A stretch of 64,000 bases of DNA from Stappia sp. BW2 (GTDB lineage Bacteria > Pseudomonadota > Alphaproteobacteria > Rhizobiales > Stappiaceae). Numbering within the stretch: the first letter of the stretch is position 1; every line of letters begins with the position of its first letter. This document shows positions 54,061 through 62,786 of the stretch, one piece after another. Made by a program: the position numbers and the translations under genes. The notes under the pieces were generated by a model, which saw only the letters and a program-made list of their open reading frames with translations, was not told where the DNA came from and ran no database searches. Location: the NCBI RefSeq assembly GCF_008107695.1, contig NZ_VIRG01000070.1, positions 1,488,001 through 1,552,000 on the forward strand, in the 5' to 3' direction.

Positions 54061-56106
54061 ATGAGCGCAAAAGACGATCTGTTTGCAGGCAACGCGGCTG
54101 TCTCTGCCCCAATGACACGGGATAAACCCGCCCCCGCGCCGCAAAAACCGCGTCCCGTTGCGCCCGTCGCGGTCAGCGACGACTATTCCGCGGCCGATAT
54201 CGAGGTTCTCGAAGGTCTCGAACCGGTCCGACGCCGACCAGGCATGTATATTGGCGGCACGGATGAAAAGGCGTTGCACCATCTCTTTGCGGAGGTGATC
54301 GACAACTCCATGGACGAAGCGGTCGCCGGTCATGCGACCTGGATCGACGTTTCCCTTTCGGCAGATGGCTACCTGACGATCACGGACAATGGCCGCGGCA
54401 TTCCGGTCGACCCTCATCCGAAGTTCAAGGACAAATCTGCCCTCGAAGTGATCATGACGACGCTTCATGCAGGCGGTAAATTCGACAGCAAGGTCTACGA
54501 GACCTCCGGCGGCCTGCACGGCGTCGGCATCTCTGTGGTCAATGCCCTCTCCGAAGAACTGATCGTCGAAGTCGCACGCAGCCGTAAGCTGTATCGCCAG
54601 ATCTTCCGCCGGGGGCATGCTCAAGGCCCGCTGGAACTTGTCGGCGACACGCAGAACAGGCGCGGCACACAGGTGAGCTTCAAGCCTGACGAGCAGATTT
54701 TCGGCAAAGGCGCCAAGTTCACTCCTGGCCGCCTGTTAAAGATGGCCAGGTCGAAGGCCTATCTTTTTGGTGGTGTCGAGATCCGCTGGCACTGCGCTCC
54801 TGAATTGCTGTCAGAAAAGGACGAAACACCAGCCGAGGCCGTTTTTCATTTTCCCGGCGGACTTCGTGACTTCCTCAATGAGCGGCTGTCCAAGGAACGC
54901 CGCGTCGTGGATGATGTCTTCTTTGGACGCACCGACAATGCCGGCAAACATGGGTCCGTGGAATGGGCCGTTAGCTGGTATGCTGGCGATGGCTTCGTCA
55001 ATTCCTATTGTAACACCGTGCCGACGCCGGAAGGTGGAACCCACGAAGCGGGTTTCCGCTACGCGCTGCTGCGTGGACTGAAGGCATATGGCGAACTGAC
55101 CAACAACAAGAAGGCCTCCATCATCACCGGCGACGATGTCATGACATCCGCCGGCGGGATGCTGTCAGTCTTCATTCGAGAGCCCGAGTTTGTCGGCCAG
55201 ACCAAGGACAAGCTTGCGACCAACGAAGCCACCCGCATCACCGAAACGGCCGTCCGCGATGCGTTCGATCATTGGCTGACGGCTTCCCCCAACCAGGCAA
55301 ACAAACTTCTGGAATGGGTGATAGACCGCGCCGACGAGCGCTTGCGCCGCCGCCAGGAAAAGGACGTCGCTCGCAAGACCGCCGTGCGCAAGCTCCGCCT
55401 TCCGGGCAAGCTTGCCGACTGTTCGGCGAACCAGTCGGATGGAACCGAGCTGTTTATCGTGGAGGGTGACTCGGCAGGTGGCTCCGCCAAACAGGCGCGC
55501 AACCGGTCCAACCAGGCTGTTCTGCCTTTGCGGGGCAAGATCCTCAACGTTGCAAATGCCGGACGTGACAAGCTCGTCGCCAACCAGCAGCTCGCCGATC
55601 TCATTCAGGCCCTTGGCTGCGGCACCCGCTCCCAGTACCGGGAAAGCGACCTGCGCTACGAAAAGATCGTCATCATGACGGATGCCGACGTCGACGGCGC
55701 CCACATCGCTTCACTTTTAATTACTTTCTTTTACCGGGAAATGCCTGAACTGATCCGTGGCAGTCACCTTTTCCTGGCCGTCCCGCCGCTCTATCGTCTC
55801 AGCCAGGGCGGCAAAACCCTTTATGCACGCGACGATGCCCACAAGGACGAACTGATGGAGACTGTCTTCAAAGGCAAGTCCAAGGTGGAAATCGGCCGTT
55901 TCAAGGGCTTGGGCGAAATGCTGCCGGCGCAATTGAAAGAAACGACCATGGATCCGTCCAAGAGAACGATGCTGAAAGTCGTCGTCGAAGAAGACGCTGT
56001 GGCGGATACCAACGACACCGTCGAGCGTCTCATGGGCAACAAACCGGAAGCGCGCTTCCGTTTCATTCAGGACAACGCTGAATTCGCTGAGGATCTTGAT
56101 ATTTAG
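54061..56106 (+). CDS. parE: DNA topoisomerase IV subunit B
   Basis: This 681-residue ATPase subunit decatenates daughter chromosomes together with ParC. The GHKL ATP site is seen in EVIDNSMDEAVAGH and YETSGGLHGVGISVVNALSE. The TOPRIM region has FIVEGDSAGGSAKQARNR and MTDADVDGAHI. The spacing TRSQYRESDLRYEKI and the length favour ParE over GyrB, which is longer. An extra 40-residue Pro/Ala-rich N-terminus precedes the ATPase domain. It stands alone with spacers on both sides. Confidence 0.94.
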   Translation: MSAKDDLFAGNAAVSAPMTRDKPAPAPQKPRPVAPVAVSDDYSAADIEVLEGLEPVRRRPGMYIGGTDEKALHHLFAEVIDNSMDEAVAGHATWIDVSLSADGYLTITDNGRGIPVDPHPKFKDKSALEVIMTTLHAGGKFDSKVYETSGGLHGVGISVVNALSEELIVEVARSRKLYRQIFRRGHAQGPLELVGDTQNRRGTQVSFKPDEQIFGKGAKFTPGRLLKMARSKAYLFGGVEIRWHCAPELLSEKDETPAEAVFHFPGGLRDFLNERLSKERRVVDDVFFGRTDNAGKHGSVEWAVSWYAGDGFVNSYCNTVPTPEGGTHEAGFRYALLRGLKAYGELTNNKKASIITGDDVMTSAGGMLSVFIREPEFVGQTKDKLATNEATRITETAVRDAFDHWLTASPNQANKLLEWVIDRADERLRRRQEKDVARKTAVRKLRLPGKLADCSANQSDGTELFIVEGDSAGGSAKQARNRSNQAVLPLRGKILNVANAGRDKLVANQQLADLIQALGCGTRSQYRESDLRYEKIVIMTDADVDGAHIASLLITFFYREMPELIRGSHLFLAVPPLYRLSQGGKTLYARDDAHKDELMETVFKGKSKVEIGRFKGLGEMLPAQLKETTMDPSKRTMLKVVVEEDAVADTNDTVERLMGNKPEARFRFIQDNAEFAEDLDI

Positions 56107-56207
56107 CCGCAATAATGAGTAGTTTGATCTAAATCTTTTTTTGAGGTGGCGGATCGGGTGTAATTTGTTTTACCCGCGTGGCCTAATTGACCGGTCGGAA
56201 AAGCAGT

Positions 56208-56936
56208 ATGTTAAACTGGATGTATTCGATAATGGACAGACGACTTCGCCCATTGCGAAATCACGTCTTCCTGGCTTTTCCAAAGCATAAAATCGCGTTT
56301 GCCCGTATTGCAGAGCCAGCATTCCATTTGTTGCGCCCTGTTCTTCATCGGCTCGCCGGCACCGACAAGCTCAAGGCTCTTTCCGAAATTGATCTCAAGG
56401 CTGCGGCCACCGAGCGTCTGCTGTTCCATGGAAATGTTGAATTGTTGACGGCACGGGAGCTCAAGCGCCGCCACCCCGACATGACAGTTGCTGCCTGGGT
56501 CCAGGACCCGATGCATAGGCTTGCCTATTGCTATGAGAAAGTCATTCTCAGTTCAGATTCCCTTCCCGCCTACTACGAAGAACGACAGTTCACTCAGGAC
56601 ATGACGCCACAGCAATTCGTGTCCCATGTTGCGTCGATTTCGGATCTGGAAGCAGACAACCTCTTCCGGAGCCAGACCGCCGCACTGACCTACAAAGGCG
56701 TACTGACGGCCGATCTGGTTCTGCAGCTTGAAGATTTCGACCGGTCTTTCGCAAAGTTTCTTTCTGAAAGCTCGCTCAGACTTCGCTCAAAGGAACCAGT
56801 CACCTATAACGTGAGCAATTACATTTCACGGGATACGCTGCTGTCTTTCACCGAAGACCGGTTGGTTCAGCAGTTGAGGCGCCGCTACAAGACGGATTAC
56901 GACCTGTTCTACAAGCCAGCTGCACTTACTGCCTGA
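56208..56936 (+). CDS. Sulfotransferase-like protein
   Basis: This 242-residue protein resembles the Sulfotransfer_2 group. Near the start FLAFPKHKIAFARI resembles the PAPS-binding loop, AAWVQDPMHRLAYCYEKV (about 104-121) resembles the VRDPxxRLxSxY motif, and the C-terminus RRYKTDYDLFY matches the common ending. The canonical VRDP arginine is replaced by Gln (VQDP) and the 5' loop lacks Thr/Ser after PK, so activity is uncertain. The target may be a polysaccharide or Nod-like glycolipid; nothing nearby shows which. Confidence 0.65.
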   Translation: MLNWMYSIMDRRLRPLRNHVFLAFPKHKIAFARIAEPAFHLLRPVLHRLAGTDKLKALSEIDLKAAATERLLFHGNVELLTARELKRRHPDMTVAAWVQDPMHRLAYCYEKVILSSDSLPAYYEERQFTQDMTPQQFVSHVASISDLEADNLFRSQTAALTYKGVLTADLVLQLEDFDRSFAKFLSESSLRLRSKEPVTYNVSNYISRDTLLSFTEDRLVQQLRRRYKTDYDLFYKPAALTA

Positions 56937-57234
56937 CGCTGCGCAATTTTACGTATTAATTACCGGCTGAAGCGAACTTTTCGGAAACAGACACCTTTGA
57001 CCACGCCGTCTTTTTGGGCAATGCATACTGATGTTCCAACCTTTTTCATGATCCAACTTGACTGCACTATTAACTGAGATGGCAAATCGTACCCCGTATT
57101 ACTCTGTTTTCTTGAAAATTTACCTACAAGTGCATTGACACCTGAGCGCATGAATGTAGGGTGTGCGCACGTTGGCACCGGTGGTCCCCACGGCGCCGCC
57201 GATTAACAATCACAACATTCGGGCAAAACGCTCC

Positions 57235-58683
57235 ATGGCATTTGATACTCTCGGTCTTAGCGAGAAGGTCCTCGCTGCAGTTGAAGCAGCAGGTTATAAA
57301 GAACCCACGGCAATCCAGTCGGGAGCCATTCCGCAGGTGCTTGAGCGCCGCGACATTCTTGGCATCGCCCAGACCGGAACCGGCAAGACCGCTAGTTTCA
57401 CACTGCCCATGTTGACGCTGCTTGAAAAGGGCCGCGCCAGGGCACGCATGCCGCGCACGCTCATTCTCGAACCGACGCGCGAACTCGCTGCGCAGGTTGA
57501 AGAGAATTTTGAGCGTTACGGCACGAACCACAAACTCAACGTCGCTCTGCTGATTGGCGGCGTTTCCTTCTCCGAGCAGGACAAGAAGCTGGACCGTGGT
57601 ACGGATGTGCTTATCGCGACGCCGGGCCGCCTGCTCGATCACTTCGAACGCGGCAAGCTGTTGCTTCAGGGTGTTGAAATCCTGGTCATTGATGAAGCCG
57701 ACCGCATGCTCGACATGGGCTTCATTCCGGATATCGAACGGATCTGCAAACTGATCCCGTTCACGCGCCAGACCCTTTTCTTCTCGGCAACCATGCCGCC
57801 TGAAATCCAACGTCTGACGGAAACGTTCCTTCAGAATCCGGCCCGCATCGAAGTTGCGCCGACCTCGTCCACGGCCGAGAACGTCGCGCAGTTTCTCAAA
57901 GCGACTGAATCCAAGGATTATGAAAAGCGCGCTGCCCTGCGCGAGTTGCTTGAAGGTGCTGAAGATCTTCAGAACGCGATTGTGTTCTGCAACCGCAAGC
58001 GGGACGTCACGACCCTTTATCGGTCTCTCGAGCGTCATGAATACAACGTTGGAGCGCTCCATGGCGACATGGATCAGCGCACACGCATGATGATGCTGGA
58101 CAATTTCCGAAAGGGAACGATCAAGCTGCTGGTAGCAAGCGATGTCGCGGCCCGTGGCCTGGACATTCCCGAGGTCAGTCACGTTTTCAATTTCGATGTC
58201 CCGAGCAACGCTGAAGATTACGTACACCGGATCGGCAGAACCGGTCGTGCGGGGCGCAAGGGAACGGCCTTTACGCTTGTAACGGGTGACGACCAGAAAT
58301 ATCTCGATGCCATTGAGACGCTGATCAAGAAAGACATCGATTGGCTGGGCGACGCGATAGACTTCGAAGCTGCGGCGCAAGAGCGCAAGGCACGCCGCAA
58401 GGGTGGCGGCAAGTCGCCCAGGAACGCGCGTTCGAGCAACGACAACGAGGCCGCTGAGGCCAAGCCGTCCAATCGTCGCCGGTCACAGAACAAGCCGCGC
58501 GAAGTCGTGGAAGAGCAGGTTGAGGAGCTTCCGGAAATGCTGAACCCGACTCCGGTCTCAAATCTTCCGCAACGACAGACCGGGAAACGTTCCAGAAACG
58601 AGAAGCTGGAACCGGCCTTCAGTGCTGGCGTTCATATTCCTGCTTTCCTTCTGCGTGAGCCTCGGCCGAAAAAGGCGTCCTAA
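57235..58683 (+). CDS. DEAD-box RNA helicase, RhlE type
   Basis: This 482-residue helicase has the full motif set: AQTGTGKTASF (I), PTRELAAQV (Ia), DEADRMLDMGF (II), FSATMP (III), RGLDIPEVSHV (V) and HRIGRTGRAGRKG (VI). A basic, disordered tail of about 110 residues follows. The ATG at 57235 starts the conserved MAFDTLGLSEKVL; a GTG at 57163 would add 24 residues. The 298 bases before it contain no gene and may be a long leader, common for cold-induced helicases. Confidence 0.93.
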   Translation: MAFDTLGLSEKVLAAVEAAGYKEPTAIQSGAIPQVLERRDILGIAQTGTGKTASFTLPMLTLLEKGRARARMPRTLILEPTRELAAQVEENFERYGTNHKLNVALLIGGVSFSEQDKKLDRGTDVLIATPGRLLDHFERGKLLLQGVEILVIDEADRMLDMGFIPDIERICKLIPFTRQTLFFSATMPPEIQRLTETFLQNPARIEVAPTSSTAENVAQFLKATESKDYEKRAALRELLEGAEDLQNAIVFCNRKRDVTTLYRSLERHEYNVGALHGDMDQRTRMMMLDNFRKGTIKLLVASDVAARGLDIPEVSHVFNFDVPSNAEDYVHRIGRTGRAGRKGTAFTLVTGDDQKYLDAIETLIKKDIDWLGDAIDFEAAAQERKARRKGGGKSPRNARSSNDNEAAEAKPSNRRRSQNKPREVVEEQVEELPEMLNPTPVSNLPQRQTGKRSRNEKLEPAFSAGVHIPAFLLREPRPKKAS

Positions 58684-58787
58684 CCACGGAAACTCTCCAG
58701 GTTTCGCTTTAAGCTTAACGACTCCTTAAGCCTTCCATTGGAGTTTAAACCCTAGTTCTTGTGTCCTTGTGGGGGGATACGCAAGGC

Positions 58788-59867
58788 ATGGGTGAGAGAA
58801 ACTTGATGGCGGATGAAGATGACCATAAGCGGACTATCCAGTACGGAGAATCCGCAATCAGTTACATCAAGAAAAACGTACTGCCAGCCTACCCTCGTTC
58901 TTACGAACTTTGGTACACATACGCTGCTGGTTACAATCAGGGCCTGAACCGGGCCGTCAATGAATCCATCAAATCCAACGGCAGAATCAGCACTGACGAG
59001 ATGCTGACTCTTTATGGCCGCTTCCTGTCACCAACGAGGCTTGGTGATCGTCTGGATGAGGTTGGCTCCAAGGTTTCCAAAGAAGTCGAAGAACTCGTCG
59101 ACACTCTGAAGCTGAGCGCAGATGCCACATCCGACTATGGCAGTGCTCTTGAACAGGCCGTTGAGAAAATCAAATCGGTCTCGGATCCCGAAAAACTGCA
59201 GATCTATGTCACCCATCTGGTCAAGTCGACCCAAAACGCAGTTGGGTCGAATCGGAAGCTTGAGAGCCAGCTTCTGGAATCCAAAAAGCACATCGAGAAC
59301 CTGCAGTCTTCTCTGGAAGCGATCCGCTACGAATCCCTGACGGATGAATTGACCACGCTCAACAATCGCAAACACTTCGAGAATTCGATTGAACGGGTCA
59401 TCGATCACTCCAAGGAAAGCGGGCGTGGTTTCTCGCTGCTTATGACCGATATCGACCACTTCAAGAAGTTCAACGATACCTACGGTCACCAGACAGGCGA
59501 TCAGGTTCTGAGGCTTGTAGCGCTTGCAGTGAAGCAGAATATCAAGGCGCAGGACATTGCCTGCCGGTACGGCGGTGAAGAATTTGCGATCATTCTGCCG
59601 CATACCGAACTGGAAGAAGCAGCTGTGATTGGTGAGAACATCCGCAACGCCGTGATGTCCAAGGAACTGGTGAAGCGTTCGACAGGCGAGAACCTCGGCC
59701 GGGTCACCATTTCAGTCGGGATAGCAACCTTCGAAGACATGGATACGGCGCATTCCATCGTCTCACGCGCGGACGAGGCACTGTACCTTGCCAAGGACGC
59801 CGGCCGGAACGTTGTCAAAACCGAAAAAGAACTTAATGATACGCAAGAGCAGGAAGACGTCGCCTGA
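58788..59867 (+). CDS. GGDEF diguanylate cyclase
   Basis: This 359-residue cytosolic protein has an N-terminal helical region (about 1-190, with a coiled coil near 160-190) and a C-terminal GGDEF domain. DSLTDELTTLNNRKHFE-type sequence, MTDIDHFKKFNDTYGH and RYGGEEFAIILP hold the metal and active-site residues, so it should make cyclic di-GMP. The usual RxxD product-inhibition site five residues before GGEEF reads KAQD and is missing. The start is 58788 or 58806 (MADEDDHK). There is no membrane segment. Confidence 0.9.
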   Translation: MGERNLMADEDDHKRTIQYGESAISYIKKNVLPAYPRSYELWYTYAAGYNQGLNRAVNESIKSNGRISTDEMLTLYGRFLSPTRLGDRLDEVGSKVSKEVEELVDTLKLSADATSDYGSALEQAVEKIKSVSDPEKLQIYVTHLVKSTQNAVGSNRKLESQLLESKKHIENLQSSLEAIRYESLTDELTTLNNRKHFENSIERVIDHSKESGRGFSLLMTDIDHFKKFNDTYGHQTGDQVLRLVALAVKQNIKAQDIACRYGGEEFAIILPHTELEEAAVIGENIRNAVMSKELVKRSTGENLGRVTISVGIATFEDMDTAHSIVSRADEALYLAKDAGRNVVKTEKELNDTQEQEDVA

Positions 59868-59941
59868 ACTCAGGCCCCTTCTTTCCAATTACTTGTTTTC
59901 CGCACCGGTCAAGATTGGTCAGGCTTGAGTAGATTTCTGTC

Positions 59942-60604
59942 TCAGGCTTTTGCGTTCAGCCCCATCTGCCAGAAGTCGCTTTCAAGGCGGCAGGCTTTTT
60001 CAAAAATCGATAGAACACGCGGATAGCGGTGCCCCGTCAGTACCTGGCTTGCAGTCCCATCCATCCAGGCCACGAAGCCCTGTCCCAGCTCCTGATAGCC
60101 TTCTGCGGCGTATTCCTGGATCCAGCGGTTGTAGGGATTACTGTCAGTGTCGCAACCTTCCGCCGAGAGCCTTGCACCAATCTCCGCATAACCGATCACG
60201 CAAGGGGCGAGCGCTGCCTGCAGATCCAGAAGGTCTCCTGCCATGCCAGCGTCCAGCACAAAGCGCGTGTAGGCCATCGTTGGTGTGTCTTCCGGAGCAG
60301 TCTCAATCATTGACCGATCCATGCCCCAGTCACGGCACATCTCGACATGCAGATCGAGTTCGTCATCCAGAATGGCTTTCACCCCTTCCAAAGACTGACG
60401 CATGTCGGCGATGGAAGAGCTCTTGTAGACCCCCAATGCATAGGCACGGGCAAACTGAATGAGAAACAGATAGTCCTGAACTAGGTAGTGTTTGAAACAA
60501 GGCAGCGGAAGCGTTCCGGCCCCCAGCTGTTGAACAAACGCGTGACGGGTGTAGTCGGCCCATTGCGGGCCTGCGTCGGCTTTCAGCCGCTCGAAAAGGC
60601 TCAT
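59942..60604 (-). CDS. tenA: TenA family thiaminase II / aminopyrimidine aminohydrolase
   Basis: This 220-residue all-helical enzyme salvages thiamine degradation products by hydrolysing aminopyrimidines. The conserved stretch FKHYLVQDYLFLIQFARAYAL, the Cys in LAPCVIGYAEIG (active-site nucleophile), and the C-terminal Glu in FEKACRLESDFW are present. No other thiamine gene is adjacent. Confidence 0.92.
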   Translation of the reverse strand: MSLFERLKADAGPQWADYTRHAFVQQLGAGTLPLPCFKHYLVQDYLFLIQFARAYALGVYKSSSIADMRQSLEGVKAILDDELDLHVEMCRDWGMDRSMIETAPEDTPTMAYTRFVLDAGMAGDLLDLQAALAPCVIGYAEIGARLSAEGCDTDSNPYNRWIQEYAAEGYQELGQGFVAWMDGTASQVLTGHRYPRVLSIFEKACRLESDFWQMGLNAKA

Positions 60605-60636
60605 GAAACACTCTTTGAAAGAATGAACAAGCGTGG

Positions 60637-61014
60637 TCAGCGCGCCAGGGCGTTCACGTCCGCCGCCTGAAGCGAGACGGATTCACCGCAACCGCAGGCA
60701 GACACTTCATTCGGGTTCTTGAAGATGAAACCGGACCGGAACTTGGTGACTTCAAAATCCATTTCAGTCCCGAGCAGGAACAGCACCGCAGACGGATCGA
60801 CAAAGAGTTTCGCCCCCTTGTCTTCGACCGTGTCATCTCCGGGCTTCGCGGCATCCACCATTTCCATGGTGTATTCCATGCCGGCACAGCCGCCCTTCTT
60901 GATACCGACACGCAAGCCGATGGCATTCTTGTCAGAATTCTCGACAAGTTCCTTCACGCGCTCGGCGGCAGCGTCAGTCAGGGTCATAACCTGGAATTTA
61001 GCGGCGGAAGCCAT
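60637..61014 (-). CDS. sufA: A-type Fe-S carrier, SufA/IscA family
   Basis: This 125-residue protein has the three A-type cysteines in KKGGCAGMEYTM and ACGCGESV. It closes a SUF operon on the same strand (sufD-sufS-sufT-sufA) and so is called sufA. It differs in sequence from erpA at 50757. Confidence 0.92.
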   Translation of the reverse strand: MASAAKFQVMTLTDAAAERVKELVENSDKNAIGLRVGIKKGGCAGMEYTMEMVDAAKPGDDTVEDKGAKLFVDPSAVLFLLGTEMDFEVTKFRSGFIFKNPNEVSACGCGESVSLQAADVNALAR

Positions 61015-61087
61015 ATGATCCTCGTTCAGTGAAGCGAATGCTAAACCTGATATGGGGTGTCAGCTTATCCGATTAAAGGCTTGAAGC

Positions 61088-61483
61088 TCAATACCAGTTG
61101 AGCGCAACCTTGGCTTCGTCCGACATCCGGTCAGGTGTCCAGGGTGGATCGAAGACCATATCGACGTTGACCGGTCCAACACCGGCAACGGCTGAAACGG
61201 CATTTTCCACCCAGCCAGGCATTTCGCCTGCCACAGGACACCCGGGAGCTGTCAGCGTCATATCGATGTTGATCGATCTGTCGTCTTCGATATCGACCTT
61301 GTAGATCAGGCCAAGCTCATAGATGTCGCAGGGGATTTCCGGATCATAAACCGTTTTCAGAGCACCGATGATATCGGTGGTCAGCTGGTCGAGTTCGTTT
61401 GCCGGAATCGCGCTTTTTGCCGAGACTTCCGTCTGCAACTCTTCGCCATCCGCGCTGGTATCAATTGTGGTAGCGTTTTCCAT
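61088..61483 (-). CDS. sufT: SUF system Fe-S assembly protein SufT (DUF59/MIP18)
   Basis: This 131-residue protein has the MIP18 domain: TVYDPEIPCDIYELGLIYKVDI and LTAPGCPVAGEMPGWVENAV. It aids maturation of Fe-S proteins. It starts 11 bases after the sufS stop and is followed by sufA, the usual alphaproteobacterial suf order. Confidence 0.9.
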   Translation of the reverse strand: MENATTIDTSADGEELQTEVSAKSAIPANELDQLTTDIIGALKTVYDPEIPCDIYELGLIYKVDIEDDRSINIDMTLTAPGCPVAGEMPGWVENAVSAVAGVGPVNVDMVFDPPWTPDRMSDEAKVALNWY

Positions 61484-61494
61484 AGGGTCCGTCC

Positions 61495-62751
61495 TTACCC
61501 GAAAAAGCTCTGAGCCTTCAACAGGGCTTCATACAGCGCGTCCACTTCCGCACGCGTGTTGTAAAGCCCGAAACTAGCCCGACATGTAGAAGTCACACCG
61601 TATTTTGCCAAGAGCGGCTGAGCACAATGGGTCCCTGCCCTGACCGCAACCCCCGCCCGGTCGATGATCGTGGCAACGTCATGTGCGTGAGCACCTTGCA
61701 GTTCAAAGGAGACAATTGCTCCCTTGTCAGGCGCATCCCCAAAGATCCGCAGCGAGTTGATCTCGCGCAACTTCTGGTGGGCATAGTCCTTCAGATCCGC
61801 TTCATGCCGCGCGATGTTGTCCCGACCGAGCGCATCCATGTAGTCGAGCGCCGCGCCAAGGCCGATCGCCTGTACGATCGGCGGCGTACCGGCCTCAAAC
61901 CGATGTGGCGGCTCATTGTAGGTCACAATGTCTTCGGTTACGTCGAGAATCATCTCTCCACCGCCGTTGAATGGGCGCAAAGCGTTAAGTCTGTCAGGCT
62001 TGCCCCAAAGAACACCGATGCCCGACGGCCCATAGACCTTGTGACCGGTGAAGACGTAATAGTCGCAGTCTATATCCTGAACGTCGACGGGTAGATGGAC
62101 CGCCGCCTGACTGCCGTCCACCAGGACCGGAATGCCACGTTCATGCGCGATACGACAGACTTCCTTGACCGGAACGACTGTACCAAGAACATTCGACATA
62201 TGCGTGATCGCAACCAGCCTTGTCTTGTCCGTCAAGGCATCAGAAAAGGCATCAAGATCAAACGAGCCATCCTCCCGGACATAGACCCATTTAAGCTTCG
62301 CGCCGTGACGCTCGCGATGGAAATGCCAGGGTACGATGTTGGAGTGGTGTTCCATGATCGACAGAACGATCTCGCCGCCATCAGCGAATAGGTCGCCACC
62401 AAGGCCATAGGACACCAGATTGATTGCCTCCGTGGTGGACTTGGTGAAAACCACCTCGTCGACCGACTGTGCATTCAGGAAGCGGCGCACTTTCTCGCGC
62501 GCAGCTTCATAGTTGTCCGTTGCGGTGTTGGACAGGAAATGCAGGCCACGATGAACATTGGCGTATTCCTCGGAATAAGCCTTGGTCACCGCATCGATCA
62601 CCTGCCGGGGTTTCTGGGCGGAAGCACCGTTATCCAGATAGACCAGCGGCTTGCCGTAAACCTCCCGCGCCAGGATTGGAAAATCCTGGCGGATGGCATC
62701 GACATCGTAACCGGCGCTGCCGGTTGTTTTTTCTGCGGTCGCGACCGTCAT
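61495..62751 (-). CDS. sufS: Cysteine desulfurase SufS
   Basis: This 418-residue PLP enzyme frees sulfur from cysteine for cluster assembly. The PLP lysine lies in YVFTGHKVYGPSGIGVLWG, and the catalytic cysteine in STCRASFGLYNT near the C-terminus. DNGASAQKPRQVIDAV is the typical N-terminal part. It follows sufD closely on the same strand. Confidence 0.96.
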   Translation of the reverse strand: MTVATAEKTTGSAGYDVDAIRQDFPILAREVYGKPLVYLDNGASAQKPRQVIDAVTKAYSEEYANVHRGLHFLSNTATDNYEAAREKVRRFLNAQSVDEVVFTKSTTEAINLVSYGLGGDLFADGGEIVLSIMEHHSNIVPWHFHRERHGAKLKWVYVREDGSFDLDAFSDALTDKTRLVAITHMSNVLGTVVPVKEVCRIAHERGIPVLVDGSQAAVHLPVDVQDIDCDYYVFTGHKVYGPSGIGVLWGKPDRLNALRPFNGGGEMILDVTEDIVTYNEPPHRFEAGTPPIVQAIGLGAALDYMDALGRDNIARHEADLKDYAHQKLREINSLRIFGDAPDKGAIVSFELQGAHAHDVATIIDRAGVAVRAGTHCAQPLLAKYGVTSTCRASFGLYNTRAEVDALYEALLKAQSFFG

Positions 62752-62786
62752 GCGGCGCTGCTCCTTATTCCCGTTCGCTTCAGATG

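Noticed and set aside
57124..58380. 418-codon minus-strand frame opposite the DEAD-box helicase
   Set aside because: It is the antisense of a clearly coding helicase, and its sequence has no motif; a GC-codon shadow.
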